The translations under genes and the position numbers were made by a program. Positions 42,801 through 50,485 of a stretch of DNA of 55,209 nucleotides are shown in pieces (position 1 is the first letter of the stretch; each line of letters starts with the position of its first letter). Source of the stretch: Sebaldella sp. S0638. Lineage in GTDB: Bacteria; Fusobacteriota; Fusobacteriia; Fusobacteriales; Leptotrichiaceae. The stretch is from positions 1-55,209 of the forward strand of contig NZ_JAMZGM010000018.1 in the NCBI RefSeq assembly GCF_024158605.1, read 5' to 3'. The notes under the pieces are model-generated. The model worked only from the letters and a program-made list of their open reading frames with translations, was not told the DNA's origin and did no database searches.

Positions 42801-45171
42801 CAGCCTGAGGAAGCAGCCCCAGAAATATATCTCCTTTATTTTCCAGTGAAGCATATTGTCCCGCAATTCCTATAGAATAATTCCCTGTAGCATTTCCTGA
42901 AGCATAGACAAATATTTTACCGTCTATATTATTCACTGCCTTTGCATAATCTATATGTGATGCATCAGGCAGAGCTGAAGAATTAGGATTAAACAATCCG
43001 TTTCCGCTGAAACCGCTCGTAGTAAAAGCATTCTTAGTTTCGGCATAAAGACCCGCAGCATTCTGTCCGCCTACGAATATTACCCCGTCTTTTGTACTGT
43101 AAGTTTTGCTGTTTAATGTAAATGTCACTGTTTTTGCTTCATCCAGAGTCTCTTTTACCGTTACAAGACCGCCCATATTTGCACCGTAAGCATTCACATT
43201 ACTTCTGTCTATATCCAAGTTATGTGATTCTCCAGCAGTGTCGTTCTGATCTATATCAATACCGTTTACTATTCCGTCGCCGTTCTCTACTATTATTTTT
43301 GATTCTGCATTATACACAAGATGTCTGCTGTTAACATTATCATCAATTCCATTTCCGTCATAACCCATTCCTTTTATTCCAAGAACATCTTTAGCAGAAG
43401 TGGAAATATTGATAATACCGTCATTCACAGCTCTTGCCCTTGAATTCGCGGCATCCCAGAGTGTATGACTTGTAGTTGTGCTGGATGAAGTTACTGTGTA
43501 TCCTCTATGACCTATATTTTCTCTGATCATACCTATTGTCTGTCCTGATGCTATATCCAAAACTCCGTTATTTATCATCTGTCCGCTTCCCTTATGCTGC
43601 ATAAGCATATTATTTCCGCTTACAGACTTTATTGTCCCTTCATTGTACATAAAAGTCGTATTATCGAATATCATTCCTCTGTAGTTTGCAAACGGAGTTC
43701 CAAGATTAGGTTCCAGAGCTTTTTCCTGCGCAAAAGCGCTTAATGCCACATTCCCGTACTGACTGTCAAAATTGCCTGTTCCCTGAGTTTTCTCTACTAC
43801 GATATTCCCCTGATTTAATATTACATTGATATCAACCTCACCGTTTGCTTTAGGAATAAATTTTCCCGGATTTGCAGCATCCCCGAATCTGTCGTTTATA
43901 TGTCCTGCACTTCCGTATCCCCGTACTGTATGATCCATATTTACATTTAATATCCCATAATTTCCGAATCCTTTTATATTTATTGTGCCGCCTTCACCGT
44001 TAATAAGATATTTATTTGAATTGACACCAGAAATTATCTGATTAGGCTCTGTATGATTCGTAGGAATATACATCATGGCTCCTCCGCCCGAAGGTGTATC
44101 TGTACCTGCATTTAATGTTTTATGTGTCTGAGCAGCAAATATATTCATTGTTCCGCCGTTATATGTAGTAGCTCTCGCATCACCATCCACAGTATCCCCG
44201 ACTACATAGTTTGTTTGTGAATTCGGAAGTATTGTCACTGTTCCCAGTATTGATATCATTGTTGCTCCCGGACTGTTTTCAAATGTAAAATATCCATTCC
44301 CGTCTTTTTCATTACGAGCTGTAAGAGTTACATCGGAAGCTATTATTTTTGACTGACCTGCACCTGTTGAAATAGAAGCAAATCTCCATACAGAGTTAGT
44401 AGATTCTAGAACTGTTTTGCTGAAATCTGCTGAAGTTACAATACCATTATTTTTTGGTGCTACATTTTCATTTGAATATCCTATAAGCGGTCCCGGAGGT
44501 GCTCCTGCATTATGACCCGCGGCAAATGAAAAGTTTACACTCGGCGGTGTAATATTAACCTGCGGGTTTAGTGTCAGAGTCAAAGCCGGTGCTGTCATTG
44601 ACGGACCAGTTATATTCGGCAGTGAAATTGACTGTGCCTTCTCTATTTTTGTTACCGGCGGCTGTATATTAATAGGAGCTATATCTTTTATTGTCAGGTT
44701 TACATTAGGATTAATGGTGAAATCAGCAACAGTTTTTATTGGGATTGTAGCCCCTATCTGAATATATTTTTTCGTTCTCAGATCTTTTATCTTCTGCTCT
44801 GACGAATTTTGATCAGAATTCGATATAAGATTTCCTTCGCTGTCATAACTCAGATTGTACTCATCTCTGTCTCCCCTGTCCTTTTCCGTGTAAAATCCTG
44901 AAGCGAATATCTGCCACTCAAGATATTCAGGCTTTACCACATAATCTCCCTGCATGTACAAATCTTTTAGCTCTTTATTTCTCTTTTTTAATATCTGCTC
45001 TATAATTTGATAATTTTTCTGGTTAGATTTTCCCTGCTCTAAATTTTTTACCATTTTATTATACATATTATCGTATTTTACTGATTCAGAAACAGCAGCT
45101 CCTTGTGCATAAGCCGGTAAAATCGCATTTAGGGCTAACAATGGTACTAATAATTTTTTATTTTTTTTCAT
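36871..45171 (-). CDS. giant RadD-like type Va autotransporter, about 2,766 aa
   Basis: An outer-membrane surface protein. A signal peptide (MKKNKKLLVPLLALNAILPAYA) leads into the fusobacterial autotransporter N-terminal region: a coiled-coil stretch (QIIEQILKKRNKELKDLY) and QGDYVVKPEYLEWQIFASGFY near residues 76-96. A proline/threonine-rich segment follows (about 150-235), then a very long beta-helix passenger with repeated G(I/V)G(I/F)Y units, and a C-terminal autotransporter barrel (about the last 280 residues) ending GLVLKAVF. This architecture matches RadD/Fap2-type adhesins of Fusobacterium. The second ATG (45171) has better spacing to AGGAGG than the first (45174). Confidence 0.9.
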   Translation of the reverse strand: MKKNKKLLVPLLALNAILPAYAQGAAVSESVKYDNMYNKMVKNLEQGKSNQKNYQIIEQILKKRNKELKDLYMQGDYVVKPEYLEWQIFASGFYTEKDRGDRDEYNLSYDSEGNLISNSDQNSSEQKIKDLRTKKYIQIGATIPIKTVADFTINPNVNLTIKDIAPINIQPPVTKIEKAQSISLPNITGPSMTAPALTLTLNPQVNITPPSVNFSFAAGHNAGAPPGPLIGYSNENVAPKNNGIVTSADFSKTVLESTNSVWRFASISTGAGQSKIIASDVTLTARNEKDGNGYFTFENSPGATMISILGTVTILPNSQTNYVVGDTVDGDARATTYNGGTMNIFAAQTHKTLNAGTDTPSGGGAMMYIPTNHTEPNQIISGVNSNKYLINGEGGTINIKGFGNYGILNVNMDHTVRGYGSAGHINDRFGDAANPGKFIPKANGEVDINVILNQGNIVVEKTQGTGNFDSQYGNVALSAFAQEKALEPNLGTPFANYRGMIFDNTTFMYNEGTIKSVSGNNMLMQHKGSGQMINNGVLDIASGQTIGMIRENIGHRGYTVTSSSTTTSHTLWDAANSRARAVNDGIINISTSAKDVLGIKGMGYDGNGIDDNVNSRHLVYNAESKIIVENGDGIVNGIDIDQNDTAGESHNLDIDRSNVNAYGANMGGLVTVKETLDEAKTVTFTLNSKTYSTKDGVIFVGGQNAAGLYAETKNAFTTSGFSGNGLFNPNSSALPDASHIDYAKAVNNIDGKIFVYASGNATGNYSIGIAGQYASLENKGDIFLGLLPQAGTIAGSGDGVKTEKGVTAAQEQYIAIYGNGSSVYNSGYITDKESNGISDNYSKNGIGIFVEKKAIANGSAGSIVNTGKITLGTGGKAVVGVGRTASDMITLISSGDIEIRSTAGNMGVGVYGSYADSDKTDSVTSKTGISGNINIIGEKAIGTYFKNGKANIHDLNIKGTDPITSMKVAEAFGIVTESSDLKIGNKVNIELGGKDNIGIFGKSLTYTDAITSVNRSDFTNIALGSGGVGIYLEDIKNDSLIKVNNISAGNSTATQNSGGIALKSITNKAEIDAGNVMIGIAEAAGEGFGIFLEGATAQDSKIKADYVHVYQKSGIGIFGKNVSEITAGSIKAGKTGIYQESSSAAAGKLSVGSVSLIGSEDSMIGIYANGSAAAVDAEIAGLDMQNAKNKSTGIYIGNGGFKNTGNINIKALDSSFGIYINGSAGHNIVDFGTGTRNINLGNDSIGLYLKNAQVSNMISDIIIGDTTEAPGTQAGVGMFLEDTIVTGTVNTNVTSGNKTVASYFGSNTGNITYNGNVQVGENSLGIYKNGGTLTRDPSKSTIFSGSTNTESIGYYLENSVLDYSSNALTASTLTMNNGIAFLLKGAGSQVTVNGVAITNSDLDKLGLDPMVERFVYSDKQEIITEDITLDPAVRHYGYHAVSGRIELNGNIYTNNNIQGTYGILAQGRYTSGTEEVFISGGKTIDMTNSLGSIGVEVLEGARVKNEGTIKAGKSSSTSSGIGILAESAALVTAEAENTATGIIETQGSGIGIYLDSAELGGNIINNGIIRSAENDTLGIYSKLSSTGIVSPVPLAVITNNKDILLKNDSFGIFAENSNINNSGNITVGDTVSGNSVAVYGSKKSVINNTGGTITAGENGLGFYLDNSTLNITGGSFNTGKGILVYASNESDVNYAAGNTVLGEKIGFYLDNSTADFNSKEFMVLDNGVGMYVTNTQAGPVQQSAIKSLGKLILGNNATGIYLKNADLEPVTIGMVNYTLGGAIEINGSNSAAIMGINSNIENTSNITSSGSLNKGIVLKAENGGTYNLKNSNNISLLSDKSIGIYGTTLNSSGVPAGIINIDNSSTINLGSAGAIADASVGIYGTAGVNITNNGTITGGTNSVGLYSNGGTLNHNSVINLSHGSVGVYASGGTADINAGSSITVGDNGAVALYANNGAVLTNYSTSITTGTGSVIGYAKDSGTKLDNKAALSIQEEGVGFYTNNGHIVNSGTLSSAGNGIIYLYGNNGIIENNGQINGASHSYGVGIYGSGSDIKNTAVIVLGDSHIPYPNDLSNKDNRFSVGIYGERSKIDNSSNITVGENGIGIYSYAQSGDITNSGQITSTRDKAIGIFSEVGKNSRVVNNGLIDLAGNSVIGVAINKGGILDNHGTIKVNGNESIAVLAESNSVVNNYNTIDVSGTNSVAVVLKDKSTFINHSGATLILGSGSLGILADGTSSSNISAGSLSDSSITLPSLASVPIYEAPQIINSGIIKVEGNFEVPYDGVVKVKVDPDSIRELTHAEKVSSGYDLLDLENVILISNAVKYQADSFNVKDVTVTSDFTEGTNALTYKLENVFMPGTSSAGVTSGIASVYSESYTWDAIPVTNADGNVDIWMKKIAYKDLMEGEWYEEFGSAMDEKYAGSTGDAGNIFDKIDRIKNGNDFKTIMESLGGNIYANINEREDDIARAFENSLSLLQNSHNNTKENMKVNVIAAKGKTTEDTQGVTGYDYEMAGVLALREVERTYKHTFGYSLGYMHTDFEFKDGMNSEELVDTLQIGGHNKYKSNGWVLRNDLTGRVSFHNIDRNINWPSPYGRSELNGSYETYSITSNNILGKELNIGKNTSITPYGGLRAMYVTRPDFEEKGLEKLEVEGNDAWSVKPKLGVELKTSIPLGNLNAWKLKGALDLGYEYELANLNEREKARLVAIEDGYHKLAKPDEEKGAFRGGASIGVEVEDRYGIFLTGEYKAGNDKQNDYRAGLVLKAVF
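38400..42700 (-). repeat. degenerate tandem passenger repeats of the giant autotransporter
   Basis: The protein repeats units of roughly 25-40 residues built around (G/S)(I/V)G(I/F)(Y/F), an asparagine/serine turn and GxIxxG, for example SFGIYINGSAG, GVGIYLEDIKND, GFGIFLEGATAQD, STGIYIGNGGF, SIGLYLKNAQV and SVGIYGERSKID. Well over twenty can be picked out by eye. DNA copies are diverged, so recent expansion is not obvious. Confidence 0.7.
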
Positions 45172-45223
45172 CATTCCTCCTGTTTACTTCGTTTTGTATC
45201 TTTTTTCTTTGATTATTCTAAGT

Positions 45224-45304
45224 CTAAATGCTGTAAAAAACCTGTACATTTGAACCTAAAAAGATCATATTCCCTTTTTTCTCCTCCTTATAGATTTCAT
45301 TCAT
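45224..45304 (-). CDS. 26-codon upstream ORF in the giant autotransporter leader
   Basis: An ATG at 45304 has AAGGA five bases upstream and opens a 26-codon frame (MNEIYKEEKKGNMIFLGSNV and on) ending TAG at 45224, 52 bases before the autotransporter start. A second purine-rich stretch (AAGGAGGAGAAAAAAGGG) within it precedes an internal in-frame ATG. It lies inside the predicted 180-base leader. It could be a leader peptide tuning expression, or chance. Confidence 0.4.
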   Translation of the reverse strand: MNEIYKEEKKGNMIFLGSNVQVFYSI

Positions 45305-45355
45305 AAATTCCTTATCTTACTTAACAAAAATCATTTTCTGGAATTTCTTATCAAT

Positions 45356-45384
45356 ATTTTACTAAATTTACTTATTAAAGTCAA
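45356..45384 (-). promoter_or_regulatory. promoter of the giant autotransporter
   Basis: The -35 box TTGACT (45384-45379) and -10 box TAAAAT (45361-45356) are 17 bases apart on the minus strand. The leader is about 180 bases long. Confidence 0.65.
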
Positions 45385-45722
45385 TTTAACTATATTGAAA
45401 TTCATGTTTAAATTTGTCTGACTATTCCTGGAAATAAATTCTAATAAACTAACTGTTCGAATAATAGAATATATATTTGAAAAATAAGAACATTTTTTTA
45501 TTTTACAATATATTTTATTTTTTATTTTTCAAATTTATAAATACTTTTTTTATATGTAGTCTCATGAATTTTAAATTTTATAATTTCATTCTTTCAAAAA
45601 TATAATTTCAAAATAAAAGATTTTTTCAGAATTATCCTTTTGAATAATTGAAAATTTTCTATAACAATAAATTCATATAAATCCCTGATCAATTTAACAG
45701 AAAAAAATATTTTGATTAGATA
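45385..45722. other. very AT-rich intergenic region between divergent promoters
   Basis: No gene or stable hairpin is seen. The stretch is mostly A/T runs, which could bend DNA or act as upstream promoter elements for either side. Confidence 0.5.
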
Positions 45723-45782
45723 TTGACAATTACACTTTTTCGTTGTATATTTTAATATATAATTTTATGCAAACGTTTGCAT
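45723..45782 (+). promoter_or_regulatory. mannosylglycerate-type operon promoter and LacI operator
   Basis: The -35 box TTGACA (45723-45728) and -10 box TATATT (45746-45751) have a 17-base spacer. ATGCAAACGTTTGCAT (45767-45782) is a perfect 16-bp palindrome with the central CG typical of LacI-family operators, placed about 10-25 bases after the start of transcription. The LacI gene at 50483-51517 is its likely repressor; a catabolite-control protein of the same family would be an alternative. Confidence 0.8.
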
Positions 45783-45817
45783 AAAACAGATTAAAAGCCA
45801 GAAACGGAGGTATAAAA

Positions 45818-46276
45818 TTGATTTTAGAGAATAAACAGATTTTTTTAGATGAAAATTTAAGCACTAAAGATACCGTTATGTCATTTATAGCAGAAAAGTC
45901 AAAACTGCTTGGTATAACAGATGATGAAAACGGATTATATCAAAAATTATGGGAAAGAGAAAAAGAATATCCTACAGCTGTGCTGGATCTTATAGCAATA
46001 CCGCATGTAAAGAGTGATTTGATAAAAACTTCAAAGCTCTTGTTTATAAGACTTACAGATGCTGTAGACTGGGACTCTCCTGATGGTTTTAAAGTAAAAT
46101 CTGTTTTTGTAATACTGGTACCTGAAAAAGATGCCGGGCAAAAACATCTGGAAATATTGTCTAAAGTAGCTGTCAGTCTTCTTGAGGAAGATTTCCAGAG
46201 TATGATTATGAATATGAAAACCGGTGATGAATTAATAAAATATATAAAAGAAAATTTGGATGGTGATTTGTTATGA
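45818..46276 (+). CDS. PTS fructose/mannosylglycerate-family EIIA
   Basis: A 152-residue EIIA of the fructose/mannitol family. The phosphorylated histidine is H63 in LIAIPHVKSD. It starts with TTG, because GGAGG lies 8 bases before it and no ATG is near. It passes phosphate from HPr to the EIIB encoded next, whose ATG overlaps its stop. In E. coli MngA these parts are fused in one polypeptide; here they are separate. It is the first gene of an operon ending in a GH38 mannosidase. Confidence 0.88.
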   Translation: MILENKQIFLDENLSTKDTVMSFIAEKSKLLGITDDENGLYQKLWEREKEYPTAVLDLIAIPHVKSDLIKTSKLLFIRLTDAVDWDSPDGFKVKSVFVILVPEKDAGQKHLEILSKVAVSLLEEDFQSMIMNMKTGDELIKYIKENLDGDLL

Positions 46277-46590
46277 AAATAGTCGGAGTAACTTCGTGTA
46301 TTGCAGGACTTGCCCATACCCCGATGGCTGCAAAAGCTCTGGAAAAAGCGGGGACAAAACTGGGACACAATGTACGGATAGAACAGCAGGGAGCAATGGG
46401 AAAAATAGACGAGATCACAAAAAGTGAGATAGAGTCGGCAGATCTTGTACTTATTGCAGCGGATAAAGTAATAGAAGATGAGGACAGATTCGCGGGAAAG
46501 CAGATTGTTCGTGTAAAAATCAGCCAGTGTGTATCAAATGCTGAAGGTGTACTGAAAAAAATCGTTGAAACTATGGAAAAAAGAAAATAA
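46273..46590 (+). CDS. PTS fructose/mannosylglycerate-family EIIB
   Basis: A 105-residue EIIB with the phosphorylated cysteine C9 in VTSCIAGLAHTPMAAKAL, the typical P-loop of fructose-family EIIB. It phosphorylates the incoming sugar bound by the EIIC encoded 21 bases downstream. The length is normal for a single-domain EIIB. The start overlaps the end of EIIA (ATGA). Confidence 0.9.
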   Translation: MKIVGVTSCIAGLAHTPMAAKALEKAGTKLGHNVRIEQQGAMGKIDEITKSEIESADLVLIAADKVIEDEDRFAGKQIVRVKISQCVSNAEGVLKKIVETMEKRK

Positions 46591-46611
46591 ATCAGAAGAG
46601 GAGATATCATT

Positions 46612-47712
46612 ATGAAAAAGAAACTTTATGAGGCAAGAGACCACCTCATGGGTGGAATTTCCTATGCACTTCCTGTGATAATAGGCGGTTCACTTGTTGT
46701 AGCAGTGGCAAAGATAATAGGCTTTGCAGGAGGGGTCAGCAATCTGGACGATTATGCTAAGACAGGCGGTTTTTTCCATTATGTATGGATGTTCCAAAAT
46801 GTAGGGTGGAGTGCAATCGGACTTCTTAACTTAGTTCTTTCAGGATATATTGCTTATTCAATAGCCGGAAAGCCGGCGCTTGCCGCAGGTTTTGTAGGCG
46901 GGGTACTGGCTACCAGCACAAATGCCGGATTTCTCGGTGCAGTAGTAACAGGTTTTTTCGCAGGATGGATTACTAATAAAATAAAAAACACCATTAAAAT
47001 TAAAGGTGCTGCTGCCAGTTCAGTGCCGCTCATTATTCTTCCCCTGCTCACGATTGGATTAACCGGTATTTTAATGGCTCTGATATTAGGCGGCCCTTTG
47101 GGGTGGATTAATACTACCCTTCTAAACTGGGTTACAAGAATGTCGGAAAATAATACAAATGTGATTATTCTTGCTGTTGTACTTGGTGCAATGATAGGTT
47201 TTGACCTTGGCGGCCCTGTGAACAAAGCAGCATGGATGGCAGGAAATGCATTGTTTATGAGCGGAGTCTATCTGCCTTCTATTTTAGTCAATGTAGCAAT
47301 ATGGATTCCGCCTTTAGGCTACGGACTTGCAACAGTTATTAAAAAGAGAAATTTCTCCGAAACATTCAAAGAAGCAGGAAACGGCGCCCTTATCATGGGA
47401 GTCATCGGCATTACCGAAGGTGCTATTCCGTTTACACTGCAAAGTCCGGGTAAGCTTATTCCCCTGAATGTAATAGCATGTGCAGCAGGAACTGCAATTA
47501 CAGCAATACTGGGAATATATGTAAAAATGCCTCCAATAGGAGGAATGTACGGATTTTTCAGTGTGGGTAACGGATGGGCATATCTTGCAGGCGGAATAAT
47601 AGGAGCTTTAATAATAGGCTTTGGTGCTAATTTTCTCGTAGACTTTACTGAAAAAGAAAAAACAGCTGCTGTTGAAACTGATTCTGAGGAAATAGAACTC
47701 AGCTTTGATTAA
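46612..47712 (+). CDS. PTS fructose/mannosylglycerate-family EIIC
   Basis: A 366-residue inner-membrane permease with about ten hydrophobic segments. Family motifs are HLMGGISYALPVIIGGSLVVA near the start, IAGKPALAAGFVGG, GFDLGGPVNKAAW near residues 197-209 and GITEGAIPFT near 262-271. It channels the sugar, probably a mannosyl compound given the GH38 enzyme that follows after 30 bases. AGAGGAG precedes the ATG. Confidence 0.9.
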   Translation: MKKKLYEARDHLMGGISYALPVIIGGSLVVAVAKIIGFAGGVSNLDDYAKTGGFFHYVWMFQNVGWSAIGLLNLVLSGYIAYSIAGKPALAAGFVGGVLATSTNAGFLGAVVTGFFAGWITNKIKNTIKIKGAAASSVPLIILPLLTIGLTGILMALILGGPLGWINTTLLNWVTRMSENNTNVIILAVVLGAMIGFDLGGPVNKAAWMAGNALFMSGVYLPSILVNVAIWIPPLGYGLATVIKKRNFSETFKEAGNGALIMGVIGITEGAIPFTLQSPGKLIPLNVIACAAGTAITAILGIYVKMPPIGGMYGFFSVGNGWAYLAGGIIGALIIGFGANFLVDFTEKEKTAAVETDSEEIELSFD

Positions 47713-47742
47713 TAAATAATTTTACAAGGAGATTAAATTAAT

Positions 47743-50379
47743 ATGCAGAAAACAAAAGTACATATAATCCCGCATTCACACTGGGATAAAGAATGGTATT
47801 TCACATCTTCCAGATCAAAAGTGTATCTGGTAAAACACATTAAGGAAGTTTTGGATGTTTTGGAAAATAAAAAAGATTTCGGCTTTTTTCTTATGGATGC
47901 ACAAAGTTCCCTTGTGGAGGACTATTTAAAATACTGCCCTGAGGATGAAAAAAGACTGAAAAAGCTGATTTCTGAAAAAAGATTTTTAACAGGCCCTTGG
48001 AATACACAGACAGACCAGCTGGTAATATCTCAGGAATCCGTAGTTAGAAACTTATATTACGGAATTGACAGTGCCGAGAAAATGGGGTATTCAATGCCTG
48101 TAGGATATGCTCCGGATATCTTTGGGCAGGGCGGGAATATGCCGCAGATATACAAACATTTTGATATTCATAAATTCCTTTTTTGGAGGGGAGTGGCTGA
48201 TAACCGTTTAAAGCAGACTGAATTTATATGGGAAGGTGACGACGGTACGCAAATGCTTGCAGTACAGATTCCTTTCGGCTATTATTACGGTGCGAATATT
48301 CCTGAAAATGACGGGGAAATTATACACTATCTTGAAGAAAAAATTGGCGCACTTGAAAATAAAGCCTCTACAAGACATGTTTACTTTCCGAACGGCCTTG
48401 ATCAGGCACCTGTAAGGAAAAATCTTCCTGAATTAACTGCAAAATTTAATAAACTGGATTCTAAAAGGGAATACATCATAGATTCTCCGGAAAATTTTTT
48501 AGCCGAGATAGAGAAAGATTCCAAAAATCTCCCGGTAATACACGGAGAATTAACAGAAGGAAAAAACAGCCGAATTCATAAGTCTATTTTTTCTTCACGT
48601 GCTGATTTGAAACAGGCAAATAATAAAATAGAAAATTTTTTAGTAAATATACTTGAGCCTGTACTTTCTATAAGTTATTCACTGGGGAACCGTTATCCGC
48701 ACGAAGAGCTTTCCGAAATCTGGAAACTGATGTTTGCCAATGCTGCTCATGACAGTATCGGTGCTTGTAACAGTGATTCCACAAACAGAGATATCGCAAG
48801 CCGTTACAAACTTGCACAGGATATGTCGGAAAATCTTCTGGATCTGAATATGAGGCTGATAAGCCAGAAAACAAATCATAACAGTGATTTCAGCTTTAAT
48901 ATTTTCAATCCTCTGCCATATGAAAGAAAAGGCGTCGCTGAATTCACTGCCTATATTCCCGAAGATGATTTTTCAATCTGTGATCTTAACGGTAAAGAAT
49001 TAAAATACGTGATAAAGGAAAAAACAGAACTTACTGATTATGTTCTAAATCAGCACATATATCTAAACCCAAGTAAAAAGGCATTCATTCCCGAGAAAGT
49101 GTATAAAGCCAGAATACTTGCAGAGCTGGACTCTGTTCCTGCAATGGGATATACTCAGTTTTTCATGGATTTGACAAAGAAGGAAAAACAAAAAGCAGAA
49201 AAAGAATATCACTCAAATGAAATAGAAAATAAATTTTATCATATTACTTTTGAAGCAAATAATACACTTACCATCAAAGACAAAAAAGCCGGCAGAATAT
49301 ATCACAATCAGATGGTATTTGAAGAAAACGGCGACGACGGCGATTCATATAATTATTCACCGCCCAGAAAAGATATGATAATAAGATCTGATGATTTGGA
49401 GTATACAAAATCAGAGAATGTAAAAGTATATAAATCAGATGTTGAAAATGTGCTGAAGTTTCAGCTGAATATGATGGTTCCGAAAGACCTTGAGAACAGA
49501 AGCAGAGGAATAAACAGCGAAAATTTCAGACTGGATATAGAAATTTCACTTAGAAAAGATGAAGATTTGGTAAGATTTCATGTGAAAGCAGACAATCAAG
49601 TGCTTAGTCACAGACTGTGTGTATGTTTTGATACAGGAATAGCAAGTAAATTTTCCACTGCTGATCAGCTGTTCGGCATTGTTCAAAGACCGGTATATCT
49701 TCCGGAAATGGAAGTGTGGGAAAAAGAAAAATGGCAGGAGACCCCTGTATCTATAGAACCTATGCAGAGTTTCACCAGTCTTCATGATGAAACCCACGGC
49801 ACTGCTCTTATTACCGAAGGAGTACGTGAGTATGAGATAACAGGAGAAAAATACGATACAATACGTTTAACTTTATTCAGAACTTTTGGTTATATGGGAA
49901 AAACCGACCTCTTATACAGACCGGGACGGGCTTCGGGAGAATCGATAATAGAAACTCCTGATGCACAGCTTTTGGGAGAGCTTGAATTTTCCTTTTCGGC
50001 AGCTTTTTTTGAAGGCAGCTTTGATAATGCATCTATTGCTAGAAAAGCTAAGGAATATCTTACTCCTATGCCTGTTTACCAGTTTTCGGAATTTTTGAAC
50101 GGAAGACTGATTTATGTGTATTGTGATGAAGAAAGAACACTTCCTCAGACATACAGCCTGTTTTCTTATGAAGATACCGAAGCTGTAATGAGTGCATTTA
50201 AAAAAGCGGAAAATGACAGCGGATATATTATAAGATACTTCAACCCGTTCGTATCAAAAAGTATCAAGATAAGAAATGACATTTCAGATAAAGCTGTTAT
50301 GCTTAATGAGAAACAGAAAACGGAAGCTAAAAGTGTGCTAAACTGCTGTGAATTCCAGACTTATCTGTTAAAGCTGTAA
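47743..50379 (+). CDS. GH38 alpha-mannosidase, MngB-like
   Basis: An 878-residue cytoplasmic enzyme, almost the length of E. coli MngB (877). Zinc ligands are in IPHSHWDKEWYF (H13, D15), the nucleophile is D125 in GYAPDIFGQGG, and NAAHDSIGACNSD supplies the further zinc histidine. The C-terminal half is the usual beta-sandwich. MngB hydrolyses 2-O-(6-phospho-alpha-mannosyl)-D-glycerate after PTS import. The same pairing with a PTS here supports that substrate or a related phospho-mannoside. AAGGAG precedes the ATG. It is the last gene of the operon. Confidence 0.9.
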   Translation: MQKTKVHIIPHSHWDKEWYFTSSRSKVYLVKHIKEVLDVLENKKDFGFFLMDAQSSLVEDYLKYCPEDEKRLKKLISEKRFLTGPWNTQTDQLVISQESVVRNLYYGIDSAEKMGYSMPVGYAPDIFGQGGNMPQIYKHFDIHKFLFWRGVADNRLKQTEFIWEGDDGTQMLAVQIPFGYYYGANIPENDGEIIHYLEEKIGALENKASTRHVYFPNGLDQAPVRKNLPELTAKFNKLDSKREYIIDSPENFLAEIEKDSKNLPVIHGELTEGKNSRIHKSIFSSRADLKQANNKIENFLVNILEPVLSISYSLGNRYPHEELSEIWKLMFANAAHDSIGACNSDSTNRDIASRYKLAQDMSENLLDLNMRLISQKTNHNSDFSFNIFNPLPYERKGVAEFTAYIPEDDFSICDLNGKELKYVIKEKTELTDYVLNQHIYLNPSKKAFIPEKVYKARILAELDSVPAMGYTQFFMDLTKKEKQKAEKEYHSNEIENKFYHITFEANNTLTIKDKKAGRIYHNQMVFEENGDDGDSYNYSPPRKDMIIRSDDLEYTKSENVKVYKSDVENVLKFQLNMMVPKDLENRSRGINSENFRLDIEISLRKDEDLVRFHVKADNQVLSHRLCVCFDTGIASKFSTADQLFGIVQRPVYLPEMEVWEKEKWQETPVSIEPMQSFTSLHDETHGTALITEGVREYEITGEKYDTIRLTLFRTFGYMGKTDLLYRPGRASGESIIETPDAQLLGELEFSFSAAFFEGSFDNASIARKAKEYLTPMPVYQFSEFLNGRLIYVYCDEERTLPQTYSLFSYEDTEAVMSAFKKAENDSGYIIRYFNPFVSKSIKIRNDISDKAVMLNEKQKTEAKSVLNCCEFQTYLLKL

Positions 50380-50445
50380 ATTCAGGAATATAGGAAAATT
50401 TCATATCCGAATATTCTTTTTACTATCATATCATATCATTAAAAT

Positions 50446-50485
50446 AAAAAAGGCTGTATTTTATTCAGAATTTACAGCCTTTTTA
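50446..50485. terminator. bidirectional terminator
   Basis: AAAAAGGCTGTA and TACAGCCTTTTT pair across 50446-50485. It ends the mannosidase operon and overlaps the stop codon of the convergent LacI gene. Confidence 0.85.

Noticed and set aside
36871-45174. Many open frames of 60-160 codons on the strand opposite the giant autotransporter
   Set aside because: They lack ribosome binding sites, are rich in serine, proline and leucine as expected from the complement of GNT-rich repeats, and the sense frame is continuous with recognised domains.
46273-46590. EIIB as an independent signalling protein rather than a PTS component
   Set aside because: The cysteine loop and four-base overlap with EIIA, followed closely by EIIC, make a normal PTS operon the simpler reading.
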